Shown in pieces: positions 6,227 through 13,081 of a DNA stretch of 15,052 bases; position 1 is the first letter of the stretch; each line of letters begins with the position of its first letter. The DNA comes from an uncultured Pseudomonadota bacterium (GTDB taxonomy: Bacteria; Pseudomonadota; Gammaproteobacteria; Burkholderiales; Eutrophovitaceae): NCBI GenBank assembly GCA_937983055.1, contig CALJLA010000249.1, positions 1 to 15,052 on the forward strand, written 5' to 3'. The notes beneath the pieces were generated by a model. That model worked only from the letters and a program-made list of their open reading frames with translations. It was not told the origin of the DNA and searched no databases. A program made the translations under genes and the position numbers.

Positions 6227-7837
6227 TCATGCCTCGACCGCCCTCCCCTTCAATGCGAACAGCCCCTGCGGACGCTTCTGAATGACGGCGATGATGATCA
6301 CCAGGATGAGAATCTTGGTGAGCACCGCGCCGATATGCGGCTCGATGAACTTCGACAGCACGCCAAGGCCCAGCGCCGCGTAGACCGTCCCGGCGAGCTG
6401 TCCCACGCCGCCGAGCACCACTACCATGAACGAATCGATGATGTAGGCCTGCCCGAGGTCGGGACCGACGTTACCGATCTGCGACAGCGCCACACCGGCC
6501 AGCCCGGCGATGCCCGAGCCGAGGCCGAAGGCCATCAGGTCCACCCGCGAGGTCGGCACACCGACGCAGGAGGCCATCGTGCGGTTCTGGGTCACGCTGC
6601 GGATGAACAGGCCAAGCCGCGTGCGCGCGAGCATCAGCCACATCAGCAGCAGTACGAAAAACGAGAAGGCGATGATCGCGATGCGGTTGTAGGGCAGCAC
6701 CACGTTCAACACCTCGACGCCGCCGGACATCCAGGACGGATTGGCTACCTCGACGTTCTGCGCGCCAAAGATCTGCCGGGTGAGCTGGATCAGGAACAGG
6801 CTGATGCCCCAGGTGGCGAGCAGCGTTTCAAGCGGGCGCCCGTACAGCCAGCGAATCACCGTGCGCTCCAACGCCATGCCCACCAGTGCGGCAGTGACAA
6901 ACGCTACCGGGATTGCCGCCAGCACGTACCAGTCGAATGCGCCGGGAAAATGTGTCTTGAATACTTCCTGCGTTACATAGGTGGCGTAGGCGCCGATCAT
7001 CAGCATCTCGCCGTGCGCCAGATTGATCACGCCGAGCAGGCCGTAGGTAATCGCCAGGCCCAGCGCCACCAGCAGCAGGATGCTGCCCAGCGATAGCCCG
7101 CTGAAAAAGCGCGCGAAGTAATCGAGCAGCAGCAGGCGGCGCTCGATCGACTTCACCGCATCTGTCGCCGCCGCGCGCACTTCGGCGTCCGGCTCCGCAA
7201 ACTCGCCCGAGGGCAGTTTCAGCAGCAAACGCGACACCAGTTCGTGCACGCGCCGCTGGCTGCTGTCGGCGAGCACCTCGACCGCCGCCAGCCGACGGGC
7301 GGGATCTTCGCTCTTCAGTTCAAGAATGGCGCGAGTGTGGCTCAGGCTGCGACGGATGTCGGCCTCGGTTTCCCGCTCCAGCGCCTTGTCCAGGATCGGC
7401 AGCAGCGAGACGTCCTCGCTGCCTTCGATCGCCCTGGCCGAGGCGCGCCGCACGGCCGCGTCCGGCGACAGCAGGCGCAGCGCCCCGATCGCGGTCGACA
7501 GCTTGCCGCGCATGCGATTGTTGAGTATTACGGAATCGACGTCGTCCGGCTGCGGATCGAGCGGCGCGAGCGTGATCGGATCCAGCGCCTCGTCGCGATA
7601 GATTACGACCTGCCCGTCTCCGGTCACATAGACCTCGCCGTCCTGCAGTGCCTGCAGCAGTGTCAGCGCCTGTTCGTCGCCGGCCCGGGCAATCGCATCG
7701 ATCGCCTCGATCCGGGTCATCAGGTCGTTGCTGCCCAGCGGCGCAATCGTTTCGGCGTCCAGCGCGGAAGCCGGCAACGCCGCGCACAACAGCAGCACAA
7801 ATCCCAGGACGCAATGAATCAGCCGCATCGACTCCAT
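6227..7837 (-). CDS. urtB: urea ABC transporter permease UrtB
   Basis: A 536-residue protein with a signal-like hydrophobic start (residues 5-26), an extracytoplasmic region of about 210 residues with HEAT-like helical pairs, then a LivH-type permease from about residue 245. The permease carries YGLLGVINLAHGEMLMIGAYA and, later, SVTQNRTMASCVGVPTSRVD, the ATPase-contact loop. The long N-terminal extension separates UrtB from ordinary LivH and is normal for the family. Two starts are possible, ATG 7837 and ATG 7828; the second would leave GGAG only three bases upstream, so neither is clearly better. It lies 125 bp after urtA, across two stem-loops, one of which looks like a terminator. Confidence 0.95.
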   Translation of the reverse strand: MESMRLIHCVLGFVLLLCAALPASALDAETIAPLGSNDLMTRIEAIDAIARAGDEQALTLLQALQDGEVYVTGDGQVVIYRDEALDPITLAPLDPQPDDVDSVILNNRMRGKLSTAIGALRLLSPDAAVRRASARAIEGSEDVSLLPILDKALERETEADIRRSLSHTRAILELKSEDPARRLAAVEVLADSSQRRVHELVSRLLLKLPSGEFAEPDAEVRAAATDAVKSIERRLLLLDYFARFFSGLSLGSILLLVALGLAITYGLLGVINLAHGEMLMIGAYATYVTQEVFKTHFPGAFDWYVLAAIPVAFVTAALVGMALERTVIRWLYGRPLETLLATWGISLFLIQLTRQIFGAQNVEVANPSWMSGGVEVLNVVLPYNRIAIIAFSFFVLLLMWLMLARTRLGLFIRSVTQNRTMASCVGVPTSRVDLMAFGLGSGIAGLAGVALSQIGNVGPDLGQAYIIDSFMVVVLGGVGQLAGTVYAALGLGVLSKFIEPHIGAVLTKILILVIIIAVIQKRPQGLFALKGRAVEA

Positions 7838-7860
7838 CCGGCAATACCAGTCAGTGATGA

Positions 7861-7906
7861 AAAAAGGGCCCGTGGAAAGTGGGGAGGCGCGTTGCCACAG
7901 GCCCTG
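7861..7906 (-). terminator. intrinsic terminator between urtA and urtB (likely partial)
   Basis: On the - strand, AGGGCCTGTGG (7906-7896) pairs with CCACGGGCCCT (7876-7866), 10 of 11 positions, around a 19-nt loop, and is followed at once by six T (7866-7861). That is the form of a rho-independent terminator. It lies after urtA and before urtB within one operon, so read-through is expected. The likely effect (inference) is more binding protein than membrane components. Confidence 0.8.
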
Positions 7907-7920
7907 CCCTGAAACTCCGG

Positions 7921-7952
7921 GCGGCGCCGGGCCGAACCGGCCGCGACGCCGC
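7921..7952 (-). other. GC-rich stem-loop just after the urtA stop
   Basis: Bases 7921-7926 pair with 7947-7952 (GCGGCG/CGCCGC). Inside, GGCCG (7930-7934) pairs with CGGCC (7938-7942) around a 3-nt loop. The structure begins 10 bases after the urtA stop and has no T-run. It may protect the 3' end of the urtA message, or act with the terminator-like hairpin further on. Stability is inferred from pairing only. Confidence 0.6.
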
Positions 7953-7962
7953 GGTAAGGCAA

Positions 7963-9213
7963 TTAGAGGCCTTGCTTGCCCTCGTTACCCGGGATGAACG
8001 GGCTCCAGGGCTGGGCACGGATCGGCTTGTCGGTCTGCCACACCACCTGGAACTGACCGTTGGGCAGGATCTCGCCGATCATCACCGGCTTGTGCAGGTG
8101 GTGGTTCGACTTGTCCATGGTCAGCGTGAAGCCGGACGGCGACTTGAAGGTCTGGCCGTACATCGCCTGGCGCACCTTGTCGACATCGGTGGTGCCGGCC
8201 TTCTTCACCGCCTGCGCCCACATATGGATGCCGACGTAAGTGGCTTCCATCGGATCGTTGGTGACGACGGTATTCAGGTTGGGGACCTTGTTGGCCTTGG
8301 CCCAGTCCTTGTACATCTTGATGAACGCGGTGTTCTGCGGGTTCTTCACCGACATGAAGTAGTTCCATGCGGCCAGGTGCCCCACCAGCGGCTTGGTATC
8401 GATGCCGCGCAGTTCTTCCTCGCCGACCGAGAACGCCACCACCGGCACGTCGGTCGCCTTCAGGCCGGCGTTGCCGAGCTCCTTGTAGAACGGCACGTTC
8501 GAATCGCCGTTGATAGTGGACACCACCGCGGTCTTGCCACCAGCCGCGAACTTCTTGATGTTGGCGACGATGGTCTGATAGTCGCTGTGGCCGAACGGGG
8601 TGTAGATTTCCTCGATGTCGGATTCCTTCACGCCCTTCGACTTCAGGAAGGCGCGCAGAATCTTGTTGGTCGTGCGCGGATAGACGTAGTCGGTGCCGAG
8701 CAGGAACCAGCGCTTGGCGCCACCGCCTTCAGGGCTCATCAGGTATTCCACCGCCGGGATGGCCTGCTGGTTGGGCGCGGCGCCGGTGTAGAACACGTTC
8801 TTCGACAGCTCTTCGCCCTCGTACTGCACCGGGTAGAAGAGCAGCCCGTTCAGCTCTTCGAACACCGGCAGCACCGACTTGCGCGACACCGAGGTCCAGC
8901 AGCCGAACACCACCGCCACTTTGTCCTGGGTGAGCAGCTGGCGCGCCTTTTCGGCAAACAGCGGCCAGTTCGACGCTGGGTCGACCACCACCGGCTCGAG
9001 CTTCTTGCCGAGCAACCCGCCCTTGGCATTGATCTCGTCGATCGCCATCAGCGCGGTGTTCTTCAGCGCAGTTTCGGAAATGGCCATCGTGCCCGACAGC
9101 GAATGCAGAACCCCTACCTTGATCGTGTCGGCGGCTTTTGCGGGCGCGCCGAACAGCACGCCGGCGCCAAGCGCAACGCCGAACGCGGTTTTCAAGAACT
9201 GCTTGCGATTCAT
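7963..9213 (-). CDS. urtA: urea ABC transporter substrate-binding protein UrtA
   Basis: A 416-residue periplasmic binding protein that captures urea and delivers it to UrtBC. The start ATG 9213 is chosen because AAAGGGG lies seven bases upstream and the signal peptide begins there; the frame continues upstream without family similarity. The signal is MNRKQFLKTAFG with cleavage after about A27 (PAKA). The Tat-like box reads RK where UrtA proteins usually have RR. The mature protein opens DTIKVGVLHSLSGTMA, then shows VFGCWTSVSRKSVLP, YPVQYEGEE, FLLGTDYVYPRTTN and FSVGEEELRG, all typical UrtA segments. Family length is normal. It is the first gene of the urt operon, with a candidate sigma-54 promoter upstream. 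Confidence 0.97.
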   Translation of the reverse strand: MNRKQFLKTAFGVALGAGVLFGAPAKAADTIKVGVLHSLSGTMAISETALKNTALMAIDEINAKGGLLGKKLEPVVVDPASNWPLFAEKARQLLTQDKVAVVFGCWTSVSRKSVLPVFEELNGLLFYPVQYEGEELSKNVFYTGAAPNQQAIPAVEYLMSPEGGGAKRWFLLGTDYVYPRTTNKILRAFLKSKGVKESDIEEIYTPFGHSDYQTIVANIKKFAAGGKTAVVSTINGDSNVPFYKELGNAGLKATDVPVVAFSVGEEELRGIDTKPLVGHLAAWNYFMSVKNPQNTAFIKMYKDWAKANKVPNLNTVVTNDPMEATYVGIHMWAQAVKKAGTTDVDKVRQAMYGQTFKSPSGFTLTMDKSNHHLHKPVMIGEILPNGQFQVVWQTDKPIRAQPWSPFIPGNEGKQGL

Positions 9214-9319
9214 TTGTTCCCCTTTGAACGATGAAATGACATGAACGGAGCGCTGACGCCGCGTGGCTCTTGCTGATGCCACAGCAACACGGCAACGGCA
9301 GGTCGCCGCGGGGCTTTCC

Positions 9320-9334
9320 GCACGAAGCGTGCCA
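9320..9334 (-). promoter_or_regulatory. candidate sigma-54 promoter of urtA (-24/-12)
   Basis: On the - strand this reads TGGCACGCTTCGTGC, with GG and GC separated by exactly 10 bases. It matches the sigma-54 consensus TGGCAC-N5-TTGCA except at the first T of the -12 box. Transcription would begin near 9309, about 95 bases before urtA. Nitrogen-controlled sigma-54 expression is known for urea uptake operons in proteobacteria, but this site rests on pattern only. Confidence 0.5.
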
Positions 9335-9443
9335 CTGGTTTTTCGTCCCGATGTTCTCTTTTTGTTTCATGCGCTTGCCACGCGAAGCCGGGATTTTTCG
9401 CGCGCTGAGGATGGTTTGAAACGAGGTGGAGATCGAAGTGGAT

Positions 9444-9458
9444 GCACCGGCTTTGTGC
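9444..9458. promoter_or_regulatory. NtrC-like enhancer site upstream of urtA
   Basis: GCACCGGCTTTGTGC is a GCAC-N7-GTGC dyad, the core of NtrC sites. It lies about 135-150 bases upstream of the start expected from the sigma-54 box, a usual enhancer distance. A weaker second copy (GCACC-N5-GGCTC) lies at 9516-9530. The remainder of the 382-bp urtA-lexA gap shows nothing else I can support apart from the lexA promoter. Confidence 0.42.
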
Positions 9459-9547
9459 GCCGAAATCGGGCTGCGCACAGAAACGGGATGTGCTTCGTGC
9501 ACAAGAACAATGCAGGCACCGCATTGGCTCACGACGACCCCGATGGC

Positions 9548-9580
9548 TTGGCAAAACCCGGCGCCTGTATATAATTACAG
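9548..9580 (+). promoter_or_regulatory. lexA sigma-70 promoter with overlapping SOS (LexA) box
   Basis: The -35 is TTGGCA (9548-9553), then a 16-base spacer, then a perfect TATAAT (9570-9575). The LexA box CTGTATATAATTACAG (9565-9580; CTGT-N8-ACAG) covers the -10, so bound LexA should block RNA polymerase and repress its own gene. The ribosome site AAGGAGGAGG (9583-9592) follows directly, leaving a very short leader before ATG 9596. Confidence 0.88.
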
Positions 9581-9595
9581 GCAAGGAGGAGGCCC

Positions 9596-10198
9596 ATGGA
9601 AGGGTTGACGCAACGCCAGGCCGAAGTGCTGCAGCTGATCCGGGATTTCGTGCAGACCACCGGTTTTCCGCCCACGCGCGCCGACATCGCCCGGCAGTTC
9701 GGCTTTCGTTCTGCGAACGCAGCCGAGGAGCATCTGCGGGCGCTGGCCCGCAAAGGCTACATCGAGATGCTGCCGGGCGCCTCGCGCGGCATCCAGCTCA
9801 AGGAAGGCGCCGGCCTGCCGATCGTCGGCCGGGTGGCGGCGGGCAGCCCGATTCTTGCCGAGGCGCACATCCAGGGCCGGGCGGCGCTCGATCCCGCGCT
9901 GTTCAGGCCGCATGCCCACTATCTGCTGAAAGTCCGCGGCCTGAGCATGCGCGACGCCGGCATTCTGGAAGGCGACCTGCTCGCGGTGCATCGCACGCAT
10001 GAAGCGCGTTCCGGCCAGATCGTGGTCGCGCGGGTGAACAACGAGGTTACCGTCAAACGCTTCCGCCGCCAGGGCTCCCAGGTCCAGCTGCTGCCGGAGA
10101 ACCCGGACTTCGAACCTATATATGTAGACCCGCGCCGAGAGCTGTTCGCCATCGAAGGCCTGGCGGTGGGGTTGATCCGGAACGGAAAGATCAACTGA
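9596..10198 (+). CDS. lexA: LexA repressor, SOS regulator
   Basis: A 200-residue LexA. The N-terminal winged-helix DNA-binding domain (about 1-65) contains the recognition region PPTRADIARQFGFRSANAAEEHL. The self-cleavage site is A82-G83 in RVAAGSP. The catalytic pair is S117 (GLSMRD) and K154 (EVTVKRF), each two residues earlier than in E. coli (Ala84-Gly85, Ser119, Lys156), so it should be fully cleavable with RecA filaments. The start is set by AAGGAGGAGG just upstream. LexA commonly sits at the head of imuA-imuB-dnaE2 cassettes, with which it may share a transcript, although 428 bp of repeats separate it here from imuA. No terminator is obvious after its TGA. Confidence 0.98.
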   Translation: MEGLTQRQAEVLQLIRDFVQTTGFPPTRADIARQFGFRSANAAEEHLRALARKGYIEMLPGASRGIQLKEGAGLPIVGRVAAGSPILAEAHIQGRAALDPALFRPHAHYLLKVRGLSMRDAGILEGDLLAVHRTHEARSGQIVVARVNNEVTVKRFRRQGSQVQLLPENPDFEPIYVDPRRELFAIEGLAVGLIRNGKIN

Positions 10199-10210
10199 TG
10201 AAAGTGCCGC

Positions 10211-10232
10211 GTTCCGAGTACCGAGTTCCGAG
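10211..10232 (+). repeat. short 7-mer array (TTCCGAG)
   Basis: Three units, TTCCGAG-TACCGAG-TTCCGAG, preceded by G, starting 12 bases after the lexA stop. The same unit forms the left arm of the element inside dnaE2 (14085-14114). No partner arm is visible nearby. Confidence 0.75.
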
Positions 10233-10258
10233 CACGCCGCCTGCCGCGGCAATCAGGC

Positions 10259-10560
10259 GCTCAACGCAGAGGGCGCAGAGGAAAAGCCAGAAACCGAGCG
10301 AACCACCAAATACACCAAGACACCAGGAAAACAATTCGAATCCCTCTTAGTGCCTTCGTGTCTTCGTGTTTCGCTTTTAGGGTTTTCCTCTACGTCCTCC
10401 GCGTTGAACGTTTCGCGCCAGCCGGAGGCTGGCTGAACCAGCGTGCATCACGCCGACCCGTCACCCGGACATGAAAACCTTTCCGATTTTTTTGGTGCTC
10501 TTGGTGTTCTTGGTGGTTCGCCCGTTTCTTTGTTTTTCCTCCGCGTCCTCCGCGTTGAGC
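10259..10560. repeat. 9-mer palindromic repeat element in the lexA-imuA gap
   Basis: The 428 bp between lexA and imuA hold no credible gene. The left arm 10259-10285 (built on ACGCAGAGG-GCGCAGAGG) pairs with 10534-10560 at 24 of 27 positions, and with a second right-arm copy at 10383-10409 at 23 of 27. Inside, 10301-10325 (CACCAA-type units) pairs well with 10494-10519, where the unit is 9 bp (TTGGTGCTC, TTGGTGTTC). A CTTCGTGT stretch at 10350-10369 is identical over 20 bases to the urtD-urtE repeat on the other strand. One left arm facing two right arms suggests a nested or partly duplicated element. Confidence 0.8.
10417..10433. repeat. small hairpin GCCAGCC-GGA-GGCTGGC
   Basis: A perfect 7-bp stem with a 3-base loop, 7 bases after the inner right arm of the 9-mer element. 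The same form recurs at 10568-10584 and 14231-14247. It has no T-run, so it is not a standard terminator. Confidence 0.75.
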
Positions 10561-10567
10561 ACTTCAT

Positions 10568-10584
10568 GCCAGCCGAAGGCTGGC
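10568..10584. repeat. small hairpin GCCAGCC-GAA-GGCTGGC
   Basis: A perfect 7-bp stem with a 3-base loop, 7 bases after the outer right arm of the 9-mer element. Stem sequence is identical to 10417-10433 and only the loop differs. Both copies are placed alike after a GCGTTGAnC arm end, so the hairpin seems to be part of the element. Confidence 0.75.
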
Positions 10585-10588
10585 TAGC

Positions 10589-10623
10589 CCTCGCGCCTCA
10601 TACCTCGTGCCTCGCGCCTCGAA
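10589..10623 (+). repeat. 7-mer array (CCTCGCG) abutting imuA
   Basis: Five consecutive 7-bp units: CCTCGCG, CCTCATA, CCTCGTG, CCTCGCG, CCTCGAA. The array ends three bases before the imuA ATG and occupies the place where its ribosome site would be; no Shine-Dalgarno sequence is visible. Expression of imuA may be reduced or use another start, which is inference. Confidence 0.7.
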
Positions 10624-10626
10624 TCC

Positions 10627-11301
10627 ATGTCCGCCGCCCTCGACACCCTGCTGCAAAATGCCGCCGTCTGGCGCGGCGCCGGTTCGGCGCCAGCTGCGGG
10701 CGCGGGGATTGCGTCGGGGTTCTCGGCGCTGGATGAAAAGCTCGGCGGCTGGCCGGCCGGCGCGCTCGTCGAGCTGATTCCGCAGCGCGAGGGCATCGGC
10801 GAGCTGTCGCTGCTGCTGCCGGCGCTGGCCGCGCTGTCGCGCGACGAACGCTGGATCGCATTCGTCAATCCGCCTTACATCCCTTATGCGCCGGCGCTGG
10901 CCGCCGCCGGCATCGACCTGGCAAAGATCGTCGTGGTGCGCGCCGCCGGCCATGCCGATGCCCTGTGGGCGATGGAACAGGCGCTGCGCTCCGGCGCCTG
11001 CGGCGCGGTCCTCGGCTGGCCGGGCTTTGTCACCGAGCCGGCCATTCGCCGGCTGCAGCTCGCCGCCGAAACCGGGCATGCGCCGGGTTTTTATTTCACC
11101 GCCTGCGGCGCCTTGCCGCGCACCTCGCCGGTACCCTACCGGCTGCGCATCGACGCGCGGCCATCCGGCCTCCAGGTCGAGATTCTGAAACGGCGCGGCG
11201 GCGGCGCGGTCGCGCCACTGATGCTGAACCATGCTCTGGCTGTGCCTGGACTTTCATCGCCTGCCGCTGGAACTGTTTCCGCGGTCCGGCGGATCGCCTG
11301 A
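10627..11301 (+). CDS. imuA: ImuA, RecA-like component of the SOS translesion mutasome
   Basis: A 224-residue ImuA/SulA-like protein, distantly related to RecA, that works with ImuB and DnaE2 in damage-induced mutagenesis. Family landmarks are ASGFSALDEKLGGWPAGALVEL (about 29-50), GELSLLLPAL, WIAFVNPPYIPYAPAL (about 78-93), VVVRAAGHADALWAMEQALRSG and GAVLGWPG. No intact Walker A motif is seen, usual for ImuA. Its 3' end overlaps imuB by 71 bp, suggesting coupled translation. No LexA box is seen upstream, so SOS control would depend on read-through from lexA or an unrecognised promoter in the repeats. The start rests on family similarity, since no ribosome site precedes it. Confidence 0.92.
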   Translation: MSAALDTLLQNAAVWRGAGSAPAAGAGIASGFSALDEKLGGWPAGALVELIPQREGIGELSLLLPALAALSRDERWIAFVNPPYIPYAPALAAAGIDLAKIVVVRAAGHADALWAMEQALRSGACGAVLGWPGFVTEPAIRRLQLAAETGHAPGFYFTACGALPRTSPVPYRLRIDARPSGLQVEILKRRGGGAVAPLMLNHALAVPGLSSPAAGTVSAVRRIA

Positions 11302-12664
11302 CGCGCTGGTGATCGCCGGCGGCGGCAGCCGCCCGCAGGTAATCGCCTGCGATGCGCAGGCGCAGGCGGCCGGCATCCGGCCCGGCATGGCGCTGTCCGC
11401 CGCCTATGCGCTGTCGCCGCAGATCCGGGTACGGGTGCGCGACAGCGTGCTGGAACTGCGCACCCTGGAAGCCAACGCACTGTGGGCGCTGCAGTTCACT
11501 TCGCAGGTGGTGGTGGCGCCGCCGGCCTCGCTGCTGCTGGAAGTCGGCGGCAGCCTGCGGCTGTTCGGCGGGCTGGACGCGCTGCGCGCGCGCATCCGCG
11601 AGGCAGTGGCGGCGCTCGGTTTCGACGCGGTGATCGCGGTAGCGCCGACGCCGCTCGGCGCGCAATGGCTGGCGCGCGCCGGCCTCGATATCGCGGTCGA
11701 GGATGCGGCGATGCTGCACCGGCATCTCGGCCGCCTGCCGGTCGCGCACCTGGACGGGCAGCGCGCAACGCTGGAGTCGTTTCGCCGCATGGGATTGCGT
11801 GCACTGGGCGAGCTCGCACGCCTGCCGCGCGACGGCTTCGCCCGCCGCTTCGGCCCGGCGCTGCTCGATCGGCTGGACCGCGCCTTCGGTCATCGCCCCG
11901 ATCCGCAGCCGGCATTCACGCCACCGGCGCGGTTCCGGGCCGGGCTGACGCTGCCCTCGCCGGTGACCGAGGTCGAGGCGCTGCTGTTCGCCACGCACCG
12001 GCTGCTGCTGCAGATGACCGGCTATCTCGCCGCCCGCAACGCCGGCGTCGCGCGGCTGAAGCTGGCGATGACGAGCGAGGACAACCTGACGCTGGATGCC
12101 ATCGTCGCGCTGTCGGTGCCCAGCCGCGATCCGAAACATCTCGCCAACCTGCTGCGCGAGCGGCTGTCGCAGACGCAGCTGCCGGGACGCATCGAATCGA
12201 TTGCGCTGGAGGCGCTGGACGTGTCGCAGCTCGCGCCGCGCAACTTCTCTTTGTTGCCGGACCGCGAACAGTCGCGCGAGGAAAAAGCCGCGCTGGTGGA
12301 AAAGCTGCGCGCCCGGCTGGGTGACGATGCGGTGCACGGCGTCTCGCTCTATCCCGATGCGCGACCGGAACTCGCCTGGCGCGAGACCGAGCCCGGCACG
12401 CGAATGCAGCCCGCCCCGAAGCTGTCGCGCCCGGCCTGGCTGCTCACGCGCCCGCGCCGCATCGACCTGCGCGAGGGCGCGCCCTGGCTGGACGGGCAGC
12501 TCACGCTGCTCGACGGGCCGGAGCGCATCGAGTCCGGCTGGTGGGACGGTGAAGACGTGATGCGCGACTACTTCGTCGCGCGCAATCCCGATGGCGCGAC
12601 CTTCTGGGTCTACCGCGAACGCAGCGCCGAGGGGCGCTGGTTCCTGCACGGCCTGTTTGCCTGA
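11231..12664 (+). CDS. imuB: ImuB, Y-family polymerase-like mutasome hub
   Basis: A 477-residue ImuB, related to Y-family polymerases but thought non-catalytic, which links DnaE2, ImuA and the beta clamp. It opens MLWLCLDFHRLPLELF. The SxDExxLD active-site motif of true Y-family polymerases is replaced by SLLLEVGGS (100-108) before LRLFGG, so no polymerase activity is expected. Fingers/thumb-like regions follow, then the conserved ImuB C-terminus: RPAWLLTRPRRI (400-411) and ESGWWDGEDVMRDYFVARN (434-452). The clamp-binding region is not the usual QLxLF; NFSLLPD at 338-344 may be a weak form. The start lies inside the imuA end. dnaE2 normally follows closely but here begins 566 bp later, after an opposing gene. 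Confidence 0.95.
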   Translation: MLWLCLDFHRLPLELFPRSGGSPDALVIAGGGSRPQVIACDAQAQAAGIRPGMALSAAYALSPQIRVRVRDSVLELRTLEANALWALQFTSQVVVAPPASLLLEVGGSLRLFGGLDALRARIREAVAALGFDAVIAVAPTPLGAQWLARAGLDIAVEDAAMLHRHLGRLPVAHLDGQRATLESFRRMGLRALGELARLPRDGFARRFGPALLDRLDRAFGHRPDPQPAFTPPARFRAGLTLPSPVTEVEALLFATHRLLLQMTGYLAARNAGVARLKLAMTSEDNLTLDAIVALSVPSRDPKHLANLLRERLSQTQLPGRIESIALEALDVSQLAPRNFSLLPDREQSREEKAALVEKLRARLGDDAVHGVSLYPDARPELAWRETEPGTRMQPAPKLSRPAWLLTRPRRIDLREGAPWLDGQLTLLDGPERIESGWWDGEDVMRDYFVARNPDGATFWVYRERSAEGRWFLHGLFA

Positions 12665-12697
12665 GCGATGCGCGCCGCAATACTCATGCGATGCCGC

Positions 12698-13081
12698 TCA
12701 CTTCAGCGTCTGGTGCACGCACAGGATGTTGCCCTCGGTGTCCTTGAACCAGGCCGCCTTGTCCGAGCCGATGACGCATACATGGTCCACCGTCTTCAGT
12801 CCGGGCAGGTCGTAGTCCTCGAAGTGCACGCCGCGCTGCTCGAGCTGCTTCACCTCGGCATCGACATCGTCCACCTCGAAGCTGAGCGCGGTGTGCTCGG
12901 CCCGGCTGCCCTGCGGCTTCGGGATCAGCGCAATCATCGCGCTGCCGCCGCAGGCAAACAGAAAGTTACCGTCGGCGGCAAAGCCTTTCGGCGTCAGCCC
13001 GAGCCGCTTTTCATAAAACTCGCGGGCGCGCGCCATCTCTTTCACCGGAAGAATCGTGGTCACGGTAGCCCGGGTCAGCAT
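12698..13081 (-). CDS. VOC-superfamily (glyoxalase/dioxygenase-like) protein
   Basis: A 127-residue single-unit vicinal oxygen chelate protein with the paired beta-alpha-beta-beta-beta modules: VTTILPVKEMARAREFYEKRLGL (7-29) and SFEVDDVDAEVKQLEQRGVHFE (71-92). It ends DTEGNILCVHQTLK, where E115 is a likely metal ligand. No classical glyoxalase I or PhnB signature lets me name the reaction. AAAGGAGA six bases before ATG 13081 supports the start. The gene stands alone, opposite to imuB and dnaE2, and converges with imuB across a 33-bp gap whose ends (TGAGCG/CGCTCA) can pair. It is not a known part of the mutasome cassette. Confidence 0.85.
   Translation of the reverse strand: MLTRATVTTILPVKEMARAREFYEKRLGLTPKGFAADGNFLFACGGSAMIALIPKPQGSRAEHTALSFEVDDVDAEVKQLEQRGVHFEDYDLPGLKTVDHVCVIGSDKAAWFKDTEGNILCVHQTLK

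Noticed and set aside
7879..9234. 451-codon + strand open frame opposite urtA
   Set aside because: An antisense shadow: urtA on the other strand has clear family motifs and a ribosome site, and this frame reads as low-complexity His/Arg/Leu-rich sequence.
10259..10560. Insertion sequence with terminal inverted repeats
   Set aside because: No transposase frame exists between the arms, and the arms are made of tandem short units. A non-autonomous or palindromic repeat is the most that can be said.
11096..12649. 517-codon - strand open frame opposite imuB
   Set aside because: Also antisense to a well-supported gene, with Arg/Gln/Ala-rich content and no recognisable domain.
12662..12700. Bidirectional terminator between imuB and the VOC gene
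   Set aside because: Only a 6-bp outer pair (TGAGCG/CGCTCA) with a long, poorly paired middle and no T-run on either strand.
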